A DNA stretch of 64,000 bases from Adineta steineri (lineage: Eukaryota > Rotifera > Eurotatoria > Adinetida > Adinetidae). Positions 1-11,592 of this stretch are shown here, one piece after another. Below the pieces are notes generated by a model. The model saw only the letters and a list, made by a program, of their open reading frames with translations. It made no database searches and was not told the origin of the DNA. A program made the position numbers and the translations under genes. The stretch lies in assembly GCA_905250115.1 (NCBI GenBank), contig CAJNOI010000009.1, positions 933,125 to 997,124 on the forward strand. The letters run 5' to 3'. Numbering within the stretch: position 1 is the first letter of the stretch; every line of letters begins with the position of its first letter.

Positions 1-449
1 ATCATTATAATACATTACAAGCAACACCAATTAATAATAATCAACAACGACGAATAACACCATCAGAATTTACAACAGAAGTTACATTTTGTACTTCAAA
101 ATCAGATAGTTATGCTTTAAATATTCATGAAGAAACAACACAAACAGATAGTTTTATTGGTGAAAAATCAATTGTAAATACTAGTGCATGTACAGATGCT
201 GAACGACAAATAATATCTGGAAAAGATAGTGATAAAACAGATCTTATTTCAAAATCCAAACCAAAATTAAATGTTGGTTATCTTCAACGTTCATCAATTC
301 GACGAAATTCAACTAGTATAGTAATATCAAATGAAAATCCATGGAAACGAATGAGTAATGTTCGTTATAAACTTGATAAACAAGAAGTCAAGGAAGAAAA
401 TACATCACGTTATCGTCATGTTTATGAACAGCATATCACTTTTGTCTAA
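1..449 (+). CDS. 3'-terminal exon of an unidentified protein (partial)
   Basis: A reading frame is open from base 3 to the TAA at 447-449 and enters from the left edge, so only the C-terminal ~148 residues are visible. The sequence is polar, rich in Ser, Thr, Asn and Lys, with threonine-rich stretches (for example EETTQTDSF) and a basic segment (SIRRNSTSI) that resembles a phosphorylation-site context. It ends in YEQHITFV. No domain is recognised and it looks intrinsically disordered. Codon use (CGA/CGT for Arg, GAA for Glu, A/T third bases) matches the certain genes of the window, which is the main reason for calling it coding. Function unknown. Confidence 0.6.
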   Translation, partial: HYNTLQATPINNNQQRRITPSEFTTEVTFCTSKSDSYALNIHEETTQTDSFIGEKSIVNTSACTDAERQIISGKDSDKTDLISKSKPKLNVGYLQRSSIRRNSTSIVISNENPWKRMSNVRYKLDKQEVKEENTSRYRHVYEQHITFV

Positions 450-1926
450 GTTATTATTTTTGTTTTTTTTTCTTTTGTTTAATATTAAATGTCTTCTGTT
501 GTCATTCAAGCAAAAAAGAAAACTTATAATAATGCATGTACAATCTAGATAAATTGATAGACTAATGTTTAAATTTGATTTCCATTGACTTAATAGTTTA
601 CTATTGGTTAAAAATTAGAATATTTGATTCTTTTTTGTTGTTCAGATTTACAATTCACATCTTTTTGGTTTGAATATAATAAAATAAAAAATAATTTGAT
701 TTATTTATTTCTACATCGTCGAACAAATATAATTCTCTTTTATTTCCAGTTATGATTCTATATTTGTCTATTTGTCTTACTGCTATTCGTTCGTTATTTT
801 CCTTTTTCTTCAATTATTACTTTTTTTTATTCTTTTACTCAATAATTAAAATGATGAAAGCATCTATTCTATGCATTAATTATTTTTACACAAGGCCCCA
901 ATGTACTATTATGCATCTCGATAAATTCAAAGAACATGAATATTAATAATTACTGAAAGTTACATCCAGCTCTATTTACACTTTCTATAATAAGTGTAAG
1001 GAAGGACCTTTCATTTTGATTGTGAGGATTTAAAGAAACAAATTTCACGTCATTTACTTGTAAACCTTGTGCTACAGTGTGGGAAGATTCTGATAGCTTT
1101 GACTTACGTTTTTATGATTTACCGTGATTTCATGATGATTATATCCACCTCTTTTGATTCGAATCTAATTAATTGGCTACAACAAATACTTTGCGCAAGA
1201 TATAATTTTCTATCGTGCTGACATAGATCCTCATTTGTTTGTTGTGAAGACTTTATTCCGATCAGAGAAACAAACAATGAGAGAGAGAATATATGCTCTC
1301 CAAAGCAAAAGCAAAACCCTTATATACTCATATGTGTGTGACTGAGGAATCTCACTCATAAGTCATTAATTCCTTGACGCATCAGCTATCACGGCGAGTG
1401 TCGTGACATTTGTATTCGAAAATACCTTGAAAAAATCTATATTACTATTTTTTTCCACCTCTCATATGTTGCGTGTATCTGGATATTATCTAGCAGTAAT
1501 ATTTGATTGTGTTTTCTTCCCATGCAATGTTGTTCTCTAATAATCGTATTAAAAAAACATCAATTTACAAATGCTGATGGTTTATATCTAATAGAATACA
1601 TCTCTATATGAAAAAATAATAAAAGATCCGAATTGTACATATCATTTTTAGTAAAAATTTTATTTTTATTGAATAAAATGTTATTCAAATCTTTCAACTT
1701 TTATTTTAAAGGATATAAACATTTCATTATTTTCACCTGAAACTGACATCTATATACTAATAAAAACTTTTACCGTCTTCATAAAAGAACAGCGAATGGT
1801 ACATATTTTACCAGTATGAATTAAATTTGATATGGTTTTTTTTATAGAAAAATATTATTTCGTAAAAATTCAATATTCTACAAGCATTTTTTTGTTCTTC
1901 AGATAAATTTTATTATTATTATAATT
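450..1926. other. Intergenic, 3' UTR and NAA20 upstream region
   Basis: AT-rich sequence with long T and A runs. The first few hundred bases are probably 3' UTR of the gene ending at 449. Two T-rich stretches (about 455-475 and 795-835) look alike, but the similarity is low-complexity. No convincing exon, RNA gene or inverted repeat was found. Confidence 0.5.
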
Positions 1927-2840
1927 ATGACATCAATTCGTCAATTTAGATTAACAGATCTTTTACGAATAAATAATGTGTAAGTATAAAATTCGAAATT
2001 AATCTTATTGATTTATTTATTTTCTAGGAATCTGGATATTTTCACAGAAAATGTAGGTTTATAAAATAAATCAAAAATAAATTTTAGAAATTTTTGATTG
2101 ATTTCAGTATGGACTTTCATTTTATTTACATTATCTAGCAAGATGGCCTGAATGCTTTTTTATTGCAGAAAATCCTGCTCGAAAATTAATGGGTTATAGT
2201 GAGTTATTTTGAATTATATATGCAAATTTCGAATTTATGAAGAATAAAATTAAAGTAAATTAACATTTTTATATTTTACATCATTAAAATAATGAATTTT
2301 TAGTGTTGTATATTTTAGTCATGGGAAAAATTGAAGGTAAGTAGTTTATACTGATTGATTGAGTAAACATATAGATTTATTATTCAGGTAAACACGAAAA
2401 TTATCATGGTCATGTAACTGCTTTATCAGTTGCACCAGAATTTCGTCGTATTGGAGTTTCAACACAATTGATGGCATTATTAGAACAAGTCTCCGAAAAG
2501 TTCGTTCTTTGTTTTTTCTTCTTAAACATTATTTTATAATAATTCATTTGTATTCTTAGAAAAGACACCTATTTTGTTGATCTATTTGTTCGAGTATCAA
2601 ATAAACGAGCTGTCGATATGTATCATAAATTAAATTATGTTGTTTATCGGCGTATTATCGGGTATTATTCTGGTGAACGAGATGAAGATGCATTTGGTAT
2701 GTGTATATGTCTTATTTTCTTGAAAATAATTAATTCAAATATTTTTAGATATGAGGAAAGCTTTACCAAAAGACGTCGAGAAAAAATCATTGATACCAAT
2801 TCCACATCCTGTCCGACCTGAAGATCTAGCTGATGATTAG
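1927..2840 (+). CDS. NAA20: N-alpha-acetyltransferase 20, NatB catalytic subunit
   Basis: This is the GNAT-fold acetyltransferase of the NatB complex, which co-translationally acetylates N-termini starting Met-Asp/Glu/Asn/Gln at the ribosome. Seven exons join in frame: 1927-1979, 2028-2052, 2108-2198, 2319-2336 (an 18-nt microexon), 2388-2499, 2560-2696 and 2749-2840. The product follows animal NAA20 nearly end to end. Recognisable segments are the start MTSIRQFRLTDLLRINNV, the acetyl-CoA loop region HVTALSVAPEFRRIG, the strand FVDLFVRVSN, and the conserved C-terminus IPIPHPVRPEDL. Length (about 175 residues) matches the family. The start is the only ATG consistent with the family N-terminus. 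Introns are 45-120 bp. The exon 5 donor is an unusual GTTCGT. Identification is by recalled family sequence. Confidence 0.96.
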
Positions 2841-3726
2841 TTTTTGTTGTGAACATTTGCAGTTGATAGAAGTTTATTAATATAAAATAAAACGATGATC
2901 TAGACAAATCATTAGCATTTATAAAATGTTTTTCCTCAATACTAAAAGTACTTAATTGTCATTGAAGGCTATAAGAGATAATTAAAAGCATTAATCAATA
3001 ATAATTTATCCAGTAAGTAGATCTAGAATAAATAAAAAATCTCGATACTAATATGAAAATGATTATACAGACGATGTACTGACGAACGATTTACGGACTT
3101 TGATTTCATTTTACTCGGAAGAAGTGAATAATCATTTTTTGTCCCTTGATAATCTTAATAACAAAAAAATATTTCATACTTGTTGATGTAGCGCTGAGTA
3201 ATTGCATCTCTAAAACTGTTTATTTGTAGTTTCTGTTTTCATACATTTTTATGTACTTAACAAATAAAATTTACGATTGAAATATTATCATGATACATAA
3301 TACAAAATTCCAATCATACGAAATACAAACAAAAGAACAATCATGTATATGATTCATGTAAAAGAAAACCTTTTTTGGTTACTATTAATAAAAATTTCTA
3401 CCTATAAAAGATGCAATGCAACAATGGTAAAGCAGTTAGATGTGTTCTCTTTCGTTGTTGTATGCACTGTTGATTTTCTTTTGTATGTTGTACTTATTCA
3501 TCGTCTACTGACGGAATAATTTTTCGAGCATTATAAATTGACACAACCTTCTCGATATAAAAGCTGTAGACATGTCGGAATAAGTTTGTCTAATATTTTT
3601 CTTTTTACAAGGTACTTTTTCGTATTTGTATAATTATCATTAACTTCATTATCGATCAAAATGGTCACTATATACATAAACCTTTCTTCTATAGATCTCT
3701 ATTTAAAATAATCGAACTTATCAATT
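2841..3726. other. Intergenic between NAA20 and the calcium sensor gene
   Basis: AT-rich DNA holding the NAA20 3' UTR and the upstream region of the calcium sensor gene. An AATAAA-like run (ATAAAATAAAA) about 2881-2891 may be the NAA20 polyadenylation signal. Nothing else is supported. Confidence 0.45.
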
Positions 3727-4670
3727 ATGGGTAATAAAGGTGCTAAAGGCAAAAAAACTTCTACTGAACTTACAGCAAGAGGTTGGATGATTTTTATCTT
3801 CATATTTCTTTTAATCAATTTTTTTCAATGATAGAAATTACTATGCTTAAAGCGAATACTAAATATAGTGAAAAAGGTATGTTTTTTTTACATATTATCT
3901 TCAATTCCTTTTTTTTTTGTCTCTAGAGATTCGTGAATGGCATGCTGTATGTATTCTTCGTGTATGATTAATTGAACTTTGTATTATTCGTTTATTAGGG
4001 TTTTCTTCGTGATTGTCCAAGTGGTAAACTCGATAAAAAGAAATTTGTTGAAGTATACAAAACTTTTTATCCACAAGGCAAAGCTGATAATTTTTGCAAG
4101 TAAATGAATATCTGTCTCATTTGACCAATATATATATATTTGTTTTATTGTTAGATATGCATTTGCTACATTCGATACAAATCATGATGGTTCTATTGAT
4201 TTCGATGAATTTATTTTAGCGATTTCTGTTTCAAGTCAAGGAGATTTAGATGATCGACTTGAACTTGCATTTGATATGTAAATTTCGAAGATTTATCGAA
4301 TATTTATAATAGATTTTCTTTCTAATTCAAAGGTATGATGTATCAGGTGATGGACAAATTGATCAAAAAGAATTAGCTGCTTTGATTTCCGCTATGGTAA
4401 AAAATTTTTATTGAGTTTTGTTTAGTAAATATTCTATATTTTGTAGTATGATCTTGTTGGTGAAACCGATCGTAAAGGTGATCGTGAACCAAAGAAACGT
4501 GCTGCAGAAATTATTGCTAAAATCGATGTTGGTGGTGATAAAAAATTAAATAAACAAGAATTTATTGCTGGGTAAAAATATATTTCATCATTAATTCTTT
4601 GTATTTAATATTTTTAATTAGATGTAAAAATGATCCACTTATTCGTCGTTTACTTGCACCAAATGTATAG
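3727..4670 (+). CDS. Neuronal calcium sensor protein (hippocalcin/neurocalcin type)
   Basis: An EF-hand protein of the NCS family, a calcium-myristoyl switch protein acting at membranes. Eight exons join in frame: 3727-3781, 3835-3876, 3927-3946, 3999-4099, 4155-4277, 4333-4396, 4447-4571 and 4622-4670, giving about 190 residues, the usual length. MGNKGAKGKK at the start has the Gly-2 expected for N-myristoylation. EF1 is the cryptic, non-binding type with FLRDCPSG, as across the family. EF2 (DTNHDGSIDFDE) and EF3 (DVSGDGQIDQKE) are canonical loops. EF4 (DVGGDKKLNKQE) has Gly at loop position 3 and Lys in place of the usual Gly at position 6. An AATAAA at 4758-4763 is a plausible poly(A) signal. 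The exact subtype cannot be settled. Confidence 0.92.
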
Positions 4671-6252
4671 ATAGAAGATGCAAAAAAAACTTTTTCGTGA
4701 TTTATTCGATAAAATAATTTGTTTTTACTGTATTTGATCGTTTGTGTTTTTATCATAAATAAACTATACGAGCAAAAATTAATAGATACGTCTTATAGCA
4801 TGAAAAAAGGAAATGTTAATTATCTTACAGTACATTGATTATATATTTATTGAGAACATCATGAACTTTATTTCAACAGACTGAGTACATTCAATGTCAT
4901 GTCAGCCTCATTTCATAGATCTTATTATTCTGAATAGTTGATCTTTAATCAGATTATAATAACGTAATTATTCATCTTGTTTTTCAAATATTAAGATCGA
5001 ATTACTAATGAAACCATTTAAAATTCCATCATATGCCAGGTATTAATCTTACTTAATATTAGAGAACTTATGAAATGACGTAATTGTTTGCATTCATGTT
5101 TCTTTTAAAACAATGAATTACTTTCAATGATAGAACCTTTTCATCTCATTGTCAGTTGGTGAAATAATTTCATTAGCGTGATGATAATAAATCGTTTAAA
5201 AATGACTCATTCTGAACATCACACACATGGAAATGTGTCTCATATGTTATAATAGTACTTTGTTTCTTTCATTTAAAGTGAAATGAGAAGGATTTTGTAT
5301 ACTATAGAATCGGATCTATGTTGTATATACTGTTATATGATATTTAATATCATAATAATCCACAATAACTAGGTATATACTCAAAGTAATAATCTTTCTA
5401 GATAGGAAAAATATGTTAATGAGTTAAATAAAAAAGATCATTTTGAATAACACATATTCATCTGAAGAAATATCGATCTAAATAAGGTAAATATACAAAA
5501 AAGAAATAGTCGTACATATCTTATTTCTCATTCCATGCCTTACTATCATATAAAATTTCTATTCTTTAATTCATACTGTTACTAAATTATCAATTTTACA
5601 CTAGAAATAATCGCATTATTCACCGAAGCATCATAGAAATAATCAAATTGTTAAGTATTGAACCGAAAGAAGAACATTGTTACTAATAGTCAGTTTAGTG
5701 CAAAACATAAAATGATCTATCGAAACGTATAACTTTCATGCTTGTGTTTTTGTTTCCGGTAGTCTTTTATTTATACCATACTGTCAAATACTTCTTGATT
5801 CGTATACATATGAATAATTATACTATTAGAAAACAAAATATGATTATATAAATATTAAGTTTTTATTTATTTGTAAATAAGATCTGAAGATGGATTAGTT
5901 ATAGATTGAACTTTATTCTATTTTATCAATATAGAAAACAGTACTCAATTATAAAATATTGGCATATTTAGAGACATCTTAAATATAATTGTTATTCATT
6001 TGATTAATATTCAGTCAAGTACCAGAATATTCGATGTCAAACTAGTAAAACATGCATATTTTTATTTAAGTACTGTCAAAATAATAAAGATTGATGATAA
6101 CTAAAACAATATGAAAAATTCTTTTTCTATCATCGCATCGTATTTTCAATATTTAGAAAAAATAATCATTTCGACTGAATTCTAATACATCATTTCTATA
6201 TTTTTAATAGTACAGAAAACTTATTAAAGATTCATAATCCGAGTAATACACA
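4671..6252. other. Intergenic, no gene seen
   Basis: After the calcium sensor 3' UTR this stretch is AT-rich with frequent stops in all frames. I see no exon with the codon style of neighbouring genes and no RNA gene. Confidence 0.4.
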
Positions 6253-6564
6253 GTTAGAGACCTGCATCGGAGTTAACTACATTACATTTTTTTGAGGTGA
6301 ATGTTTTTAATCTCTGATATTTTGTCTAGAAACTGATGTAGTTTAAGGGTCCAATCGATGTTTTAATTGAGGTTCACGGACGCAAAAGAAACTCGGGGCT
6401 AGATTTGACTCCGACTTTCTTTTGTGTACGTGAACCTTAATAAAACATCGATTGGACTCTCAAAATACATCATTTTCTAGAGAAAATATCAGAGAACAAA
6501 ACTTGCACCTAAAAAAAAGAATTAGCGGCCAGAAATTAAGTTGACTCCGGTGCACGTGTCTAAC
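6253..6564. mobile_element. 312-bp foldback (MITE-like) element
   Basis: The two halves are imperfect inverted copies of each other over almost the whole length. The left arm starts GTTAGAGACCTGCATCGGAG and the right arm, read on the other strand, starts GTTAGACACGTGCACCGGAG. Matching continues inward through CTCTGATATTTTSTCTAGAAA and STCCAATCGATGTTTTA to a centre near 6395-6415. Arms are roughly 75-80% alike by eye. ATACA occurs next to both ends (6246-6250 and 6565-6569), but 2 bp separate it from the left arm, so the target duplication is uncertain. There is no coding capacity. Superfamily not assigned. Confidence 0.75.
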
Positions 6565-8874
6565 ATACAGCAATACTATTGTAACTCAAATCCTTCGATC
6601 GTAAATAGAGTAATGTATATTTTATAAATTATTCACATCACAATTTCAATAGTAAATAGTATTAGATTAAAAATAATTAATGAAGTAAATGTTTCTCAAT
6701 TGAATTTATTATTGTTCATAAGATGCACTTATTCCGCGAGCTTCAATTGGTTTGTTAAAACAGCTATTCTCGTAAGTACAGACATGTTCACCTTCATATA
6801 TCAGCATTAAGATTAATAATCAATTTGAACTTGTTATTTAGTAATATTATTGTATATGTATAAACGAGAAAAAATTTCTTACATAATAGAATTTCTGAAT
6901 GTCAAAAGAGCAATTCTTTGCTTTAGCCTTGTTTTTTACAGTCGACATCAACTAATAGTCTAGAAGATAGAATGTGTATACAAGACAATAAATACTGATC
7001 AGTCTGGTCTAATGTCTCGATTGTTTCTTTTTATCTGATATAATATGGATGATTTGTCATTGATTTAATTATATATTTGATCTGAAATCAAAACAAACAA
7101 AAAAAAAAAAGAATCTTTGATAGACGTATTGTCATCAAATTTATTTGGTTATTATAATTCGTACTTGATACTAAGGAGACTCTTGATTCTTTTAGGGTCG
7201 AACAAGATATATATATATATAATGACAAATTATCAGTCCTAGACGAGTATAATAACCAGTAAAAAACAATCATACTTATATGATATACTCTAAAACCGGA
7301 AACATTCGATTCAATTATTATACCTTTAGATAATATTTTTAGTAGAAAATAATAACTTTGATCTAATCAAAATGTCATCTATAATGATATGTTGTCCATT
7401 TTGTTATTATCTATAGTTTATATAATTATAAAATTCAATTATTTGAATATGCGCAAAATAGTTTAATCGAGGTTTTTTTTTGAAATTTTAATATTATTGA
7501 CCAGAAATAAGATGAGATCAAGCAGAATGACCTATATTTAAGTATTTTTATGATATTTAGTATAGTTCAGTACATCAATCCATCTTTCTATCTATTGTCA
7601 ATCATATGGGACATTGTCATCTTGAATAATTATCAATATTATTGGCGTAATGCGATAATTAACGACTGTCAAATTCTTTGATGGGAAAGTTAGACCTTGT
7701 CTTCTTCCTACCCACTGCGACAGACAGATGAATCTGTTAGGATTTGTAATGAGGGACGGAAGAGAGAAAGAAGAAAGAGAGAGAGAGAGAGGGAGAGGGG
7801 GGTTAGGATGTTTGTCCTTCGTCTCTCATATACGCATCATAGGACAATACATTTAAGATCTTCTTTGTATCTCTTTCACAATAACAGTAGTATCGTCTAT
7901 TCTACTTATATTTTTCGATCTCGCATCCCACTCAGACATCATAAATTTGACTTTTATTCTTTTAATCTTTAGTATAAGTATCTGTATAATACATCTCTTA
8001 TATTCAGTACATTCAAATCCGATAAATCTTTCTTATTCCTTAGTGTCTATCCATCGATTTTTTGTTTCTCGTTTATAAAAATAGAACTGCATCAATTACT
8101 TTTAACTAGATACGATTAAACTAAGTTATTCATATCTTTGTTTAATGTTGCAAATCGAAAAGCTAATTACTGGTATCGATGCATCAACAAATATATGTTG
8201 ACCATCAATAACAATCCTTGGAGATAAAAAGGAAAATCTCTCGATAGACAATAATATGTCATCACGTTTTTGAATAGTATAGTATTTCCGTTTTTTCCTA
8301 TACGCATTAAATATTGACGATAAGAGAGCAACGATAACAAATTGAATATAGAAAAAAAAAATTTTTCAAGAGTTATCCTAGAAAAACTAAATAAAGTAGA
8401 AAATATGAGTAAATGAAGTTGATCTTTTGTTATCATTATAGTAGAAAAAATATTCTTGTCTATTTATTTATTCTAGTAGTTTAATGAAAATATAATATAT
8501 ACTAAAGAAGAAGAAAAAGCAGGTGTATCTCTTCCTGTATTAATAGATTTTTTCTTCCTTCTTCTTACTAATATATATCGTAGGTGGTTATAGCAATAAC
8601 AACAAGAATATTCGATGTTGTATAATAGAATGTGTCCTTGTTTTTATTTGTCTCGGAAAGAAAAATTCTTCTTTTTTTGATCCGAGATAGGAAAATAAGA
8701 ATAATCAAAAAGAAAAGACGAGACGAACGTTAGAGATATACAAATGATTCAAGTTAAGATAGTATTATTACTTCTTATCTTTTTTCTTATACTAGTTTTT
8801 CGTTTTTCATATCGATTGTTTTTCTTTTTCTAGAATAGATTTTATTTTTTAGTTAAATAATTATAGTATGTTCG
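6565..8874. other. Intergenic and GPCR upstream region
   Basis: AT-rich DNA apart from a GA-rich simple repeat at about 7755-7802. No exon or RNA gene was recognised. The last few hundred bases include T-rich tracts and probably the promoter and 5' UTR of the GPCR gene. Confidence 0.4.
7755..7802. repeat. GA-rich microsatellite
   Basis: A purine tract of GA dinucleotides and AAAGA/GAGGG variants (GAGAGAGAGAGAGAGGGAGA core). It is read directly from the sequence. It creates a spurious open frame encoding Arg-Glu repeats. Confidence 0.8.
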
Positions 8875-8915
8875 ATGAACAGTCATCAGGATTATACTTC
8901 TCTGTTAGAAAATAA
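8868..8915 (+). promoter_or_regulatory. Upstream ORF overlapping the GPCR start
   Basis: An ATG at 8868, 7 bases before the GPCR ATG and in another frame, opens a 15-codon ORF that ends at a TAA inside the GPCR coding region. If the transcript starts upstream of it, this arrangement could limit translation of the receptor. The transcription start is unknown, so the regulatory role is inference. Confidence 0.35.
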
Positions 8916-10145
8916 TTTAACAATAAAATTAAATGATACGACAACAGCATCAATTCTATCGTCGACATTACCTAGTCAAATCGCATTTGTATTATTTCCG
9001 TGTATGGTATTAACCGGTGTTATTTGTAATACACTTATTTTTGTCATCATGCGACGTCGACGTATGTCTCATCTATCTACATGTTATTATATGGGTATCT
9101 TAGCAATTGCTGATACAAGTGTTCTTCTTCTTGGTTTATCTGTAATGTGGCTTTATTTCGTAAATAAAAAATGGTCATTATTATTACAATCAACATATGG
9201 CTGTAAACTTCTTTCACTTTTATTCTATACAGTATCCGATACAAGTGTATGGATCGTTTGTATGATGTCTGCTGATCGTTGTATAGCTGTCACACGTCCA
9301 TTACATGCTAGTTCAATATGTACTGTAAAACGTGCAAGAATATCTGTTTGTATACTTGTCATATGTATTCTATTAATAAATATACATTTTGTATTTACAC
9401 ATTATCTATCATCGGATAATGATTGTACGACACATGAACGTTATGATTTTTTTATTCGTCGCGTATGGCCATGGATAGATGCAGCTGTCTATTCAGCATT
9501 ACCATTTATATTATTATCAACAATAAATTTTATTATTGTACATAGTTTATTTCAAGCACGTCATGCAAGATCTAAATTACAAATCTATCAATCACAAAGA
9601 AGTCGAAATAAAAATAAATTATCAACATCAATGTCAAGAAAACTGACAACAATGCTTTTAGCTGTAACTATCTTTTTTTTGTTGACTTCATTTCCAATGG
9701 TTTGTTTACAACTCTATACAAATATACATCAACAACATAATAGTCTATTTGCTCAACTATATCTTAAACCATTATGTGAAACATTACAATATTCAAATCA
9801 TTGTGTAAGTTTTATACGATATATGTATATAAACGAAAAAATGAACTTTTCGTTTCTTTTTTTTCATTTAAGATTAATTTTTTTCTTTATGCTATAACGG
9901 GTAAAGCATTTCGTCATGAACTTAAACGATTATTTCATAGTATTGCACTAAAAATGCATTTAACAAAAAAAACAATCGATACACCTATGGATCGACGTTA
10001 TCTCGGACATACAATAAAACGTCAATTGAGTGATAATACTATAACTCAACGACGAATATCAACGGCTACTATTCAACTTTTACGATGTCGGATATCGCTT
10101 GATTCATATGCAAGCAATGGTATTAATATTAAACGTCATGTTTAA
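8875..10145 (+). CDS. Rhodopsin-like (class A) GPCR, probable peptide-type orphan
   Basis: A seven-transmembrane receptor of about 400 residues in two exons, 8875-9804 and 9873-10145. The intron interrupts TM7 right after a Cys. Visible hallmarks are N-glycosylation sites in the extracellular N-terminus (NLT, NDT), TM1 with GVICNTLIF (conserved Asn), TM2 with LAIADTS (conserved Asp), a Cys at the start of TM3 (YGCKLL) and one in ECL2 (DNDCTT) for the usual disulfide. DRC replaces the DRY motif (SADRCIAVTRPLHA). TM6 has LTSFP where CWxP is usual, and TM7 ends INFFLY instead of NPxxY. The third intracellular loop is basic. These variants are common in lineage-expanded peptide-type receptors. 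The ligand cannot be predicted. The next upstream ATG is out of frame. Confidence 0.9.
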
Positions 10146-11203
10146 TAAGAATAAATCATGTATGAAATATACAATTCAATTGTACTATCCAGACAATAGG
10201 ATGTCCTTCATCATGATCTTTGAACCGGTTGTGTCGTTTATTGATTTTACTTTTCTGTACATGTCATAATTAATAATCTCTTTAATTGAAAAAAGGCTTC
10301 GAATAATAAAATAGGATATTAATTTGAATGAATTAATGTCTCCATTAATTTTCGATAAACTTCGATGAAATAAAACATATAACAGATAGCTAATATAATT
10401 ATCTTAAAAGAGAATTATTGGAAGATTAACATCAATGCTGAAGGTTTTAGTTTTCAAGGACTAATCGCATCATCATTTTCTTCTCGTGAATTAAATATAT
10501 TAATAATAAAACTATCGCAAATGATCAATTATCGTACAAGTTTTTTTTACTATTCCCTTGATATATTAAGATGTTGATTCTATCTTTTTTTGACTCGTTC
10601 AACGACAATTTCTAATGATTGCATGTAAGAATTTTGAGTCATCAGCTCATATTTTTTTTTGTCAATCAAGAAAATGTGTTTGTCTATTTCAATAATCAGT
10701 GCATCATTTATAAGAGATAATAAGTGTATGCTTCAATTTCCTTTTGTTGCATTCCTAATCAATCTAACAGTATTTCATTTTTTTTCTCTAATAATCGCAA
10801 TAGAATGTTTTCTATGCTTATAAATTCCTACTATTTACTATTTCATGGCTATAAATGTAGACGCAAACAAACCGAAATTATGTCATGATTAAAATAGTTA
10901 TTAAAAGAAGAAAAAAAAAAGAAATTCCTATTACATATTTTCTAAGATAAAGTATTCTGTTTTCATCTGTAATCAATTTTTACTTTAATGATAAATTAGA
11001 TTCTTATTTAGTAAATATACTTTTTTTATTCAAATAAAAAAAAAAGAACAAATATTTCTTTGTGATTGTATTTGATAACTAATCATAAAAAATAGAAATA
11101 AATAAATATCAAGAGAATATTGTTTTTTTTGTTAATGTTGCACGATCCTTAAAAAAGAAAAGAAAATAATTTTTTATACAAAATATTTCGAATTTATACT
11201 TTG
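10146..11203. other. Intergenic between convergent GPCR and intermediate filament genes
   Basis: Probably the 3' UTRs of the two convergent genes plus AT-rich spacer with long A and T runs. No exon, repeat or RNA gene was recognised. Confidence 0.45.
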
Positions 11204-11592
11204 CCCTCAGGATTAATTAACGTTGTAATTATATATGAACCAGTATGCCATGTTGATATCGATGTAGCTATAAGTTCATTATCATTAATTTGTTCAGATT
11301 CATATGTATTTGCTAAAATCTAAATAAAATAAATCTATAAAATATTTCTAAAAGAAATTTTGATTAAATTACTTTTAATGAATGTTTAGATTCTAAAAGA
11401 CAATTATCTGGAAATGTAAAAATTAATTTATTTCCATTTTCATTTTCTTGATGTATTATCCAATTACTAAGATCAATATTTTTTGATCGACTTGTATTAT
11501 CGATGATAATATAATGTCCTTGTGCATGACATTCTGATATACTTATTGGACCTTTTGCAGATTTTTGAAATGTTATACGAGATTTCGTTACT
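11204..11592 (-). other. Lamin tail domain exons of the giant IF gene
   Basis: Two exons encode the Ig-like lamin tail domain. The upstream linker exon ends AAT GAA C and joins to TA ACG AAA, restoring Leu and entering the domain at TKSRITFQKSAKGP. The split inside the domain is at LESKHSLK/ILANTYES. The protein ends NPEGKV. In nuclear lamins and long-tailed invertebrate cytoplasmic IFs this domain normally sits soon after the rod. Here it lies ~1,600 residues away. Confidence 0.8.

Noticed and set aside
358-946. Two 64-codon plus-strand ORFs (358-552, 752-946)
   Set aside because: The first overlaps the real C-terminal exon in another frame and runs into T-rich sequence; both are Phe/Leu-rich from T runs, with no codon bias.
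7697-7972. 91-codon ORF over the GA repeat
   Set aside because: It begins with TTG and owes its Arg/Glu repeats to the microsatellite; no homology signal.
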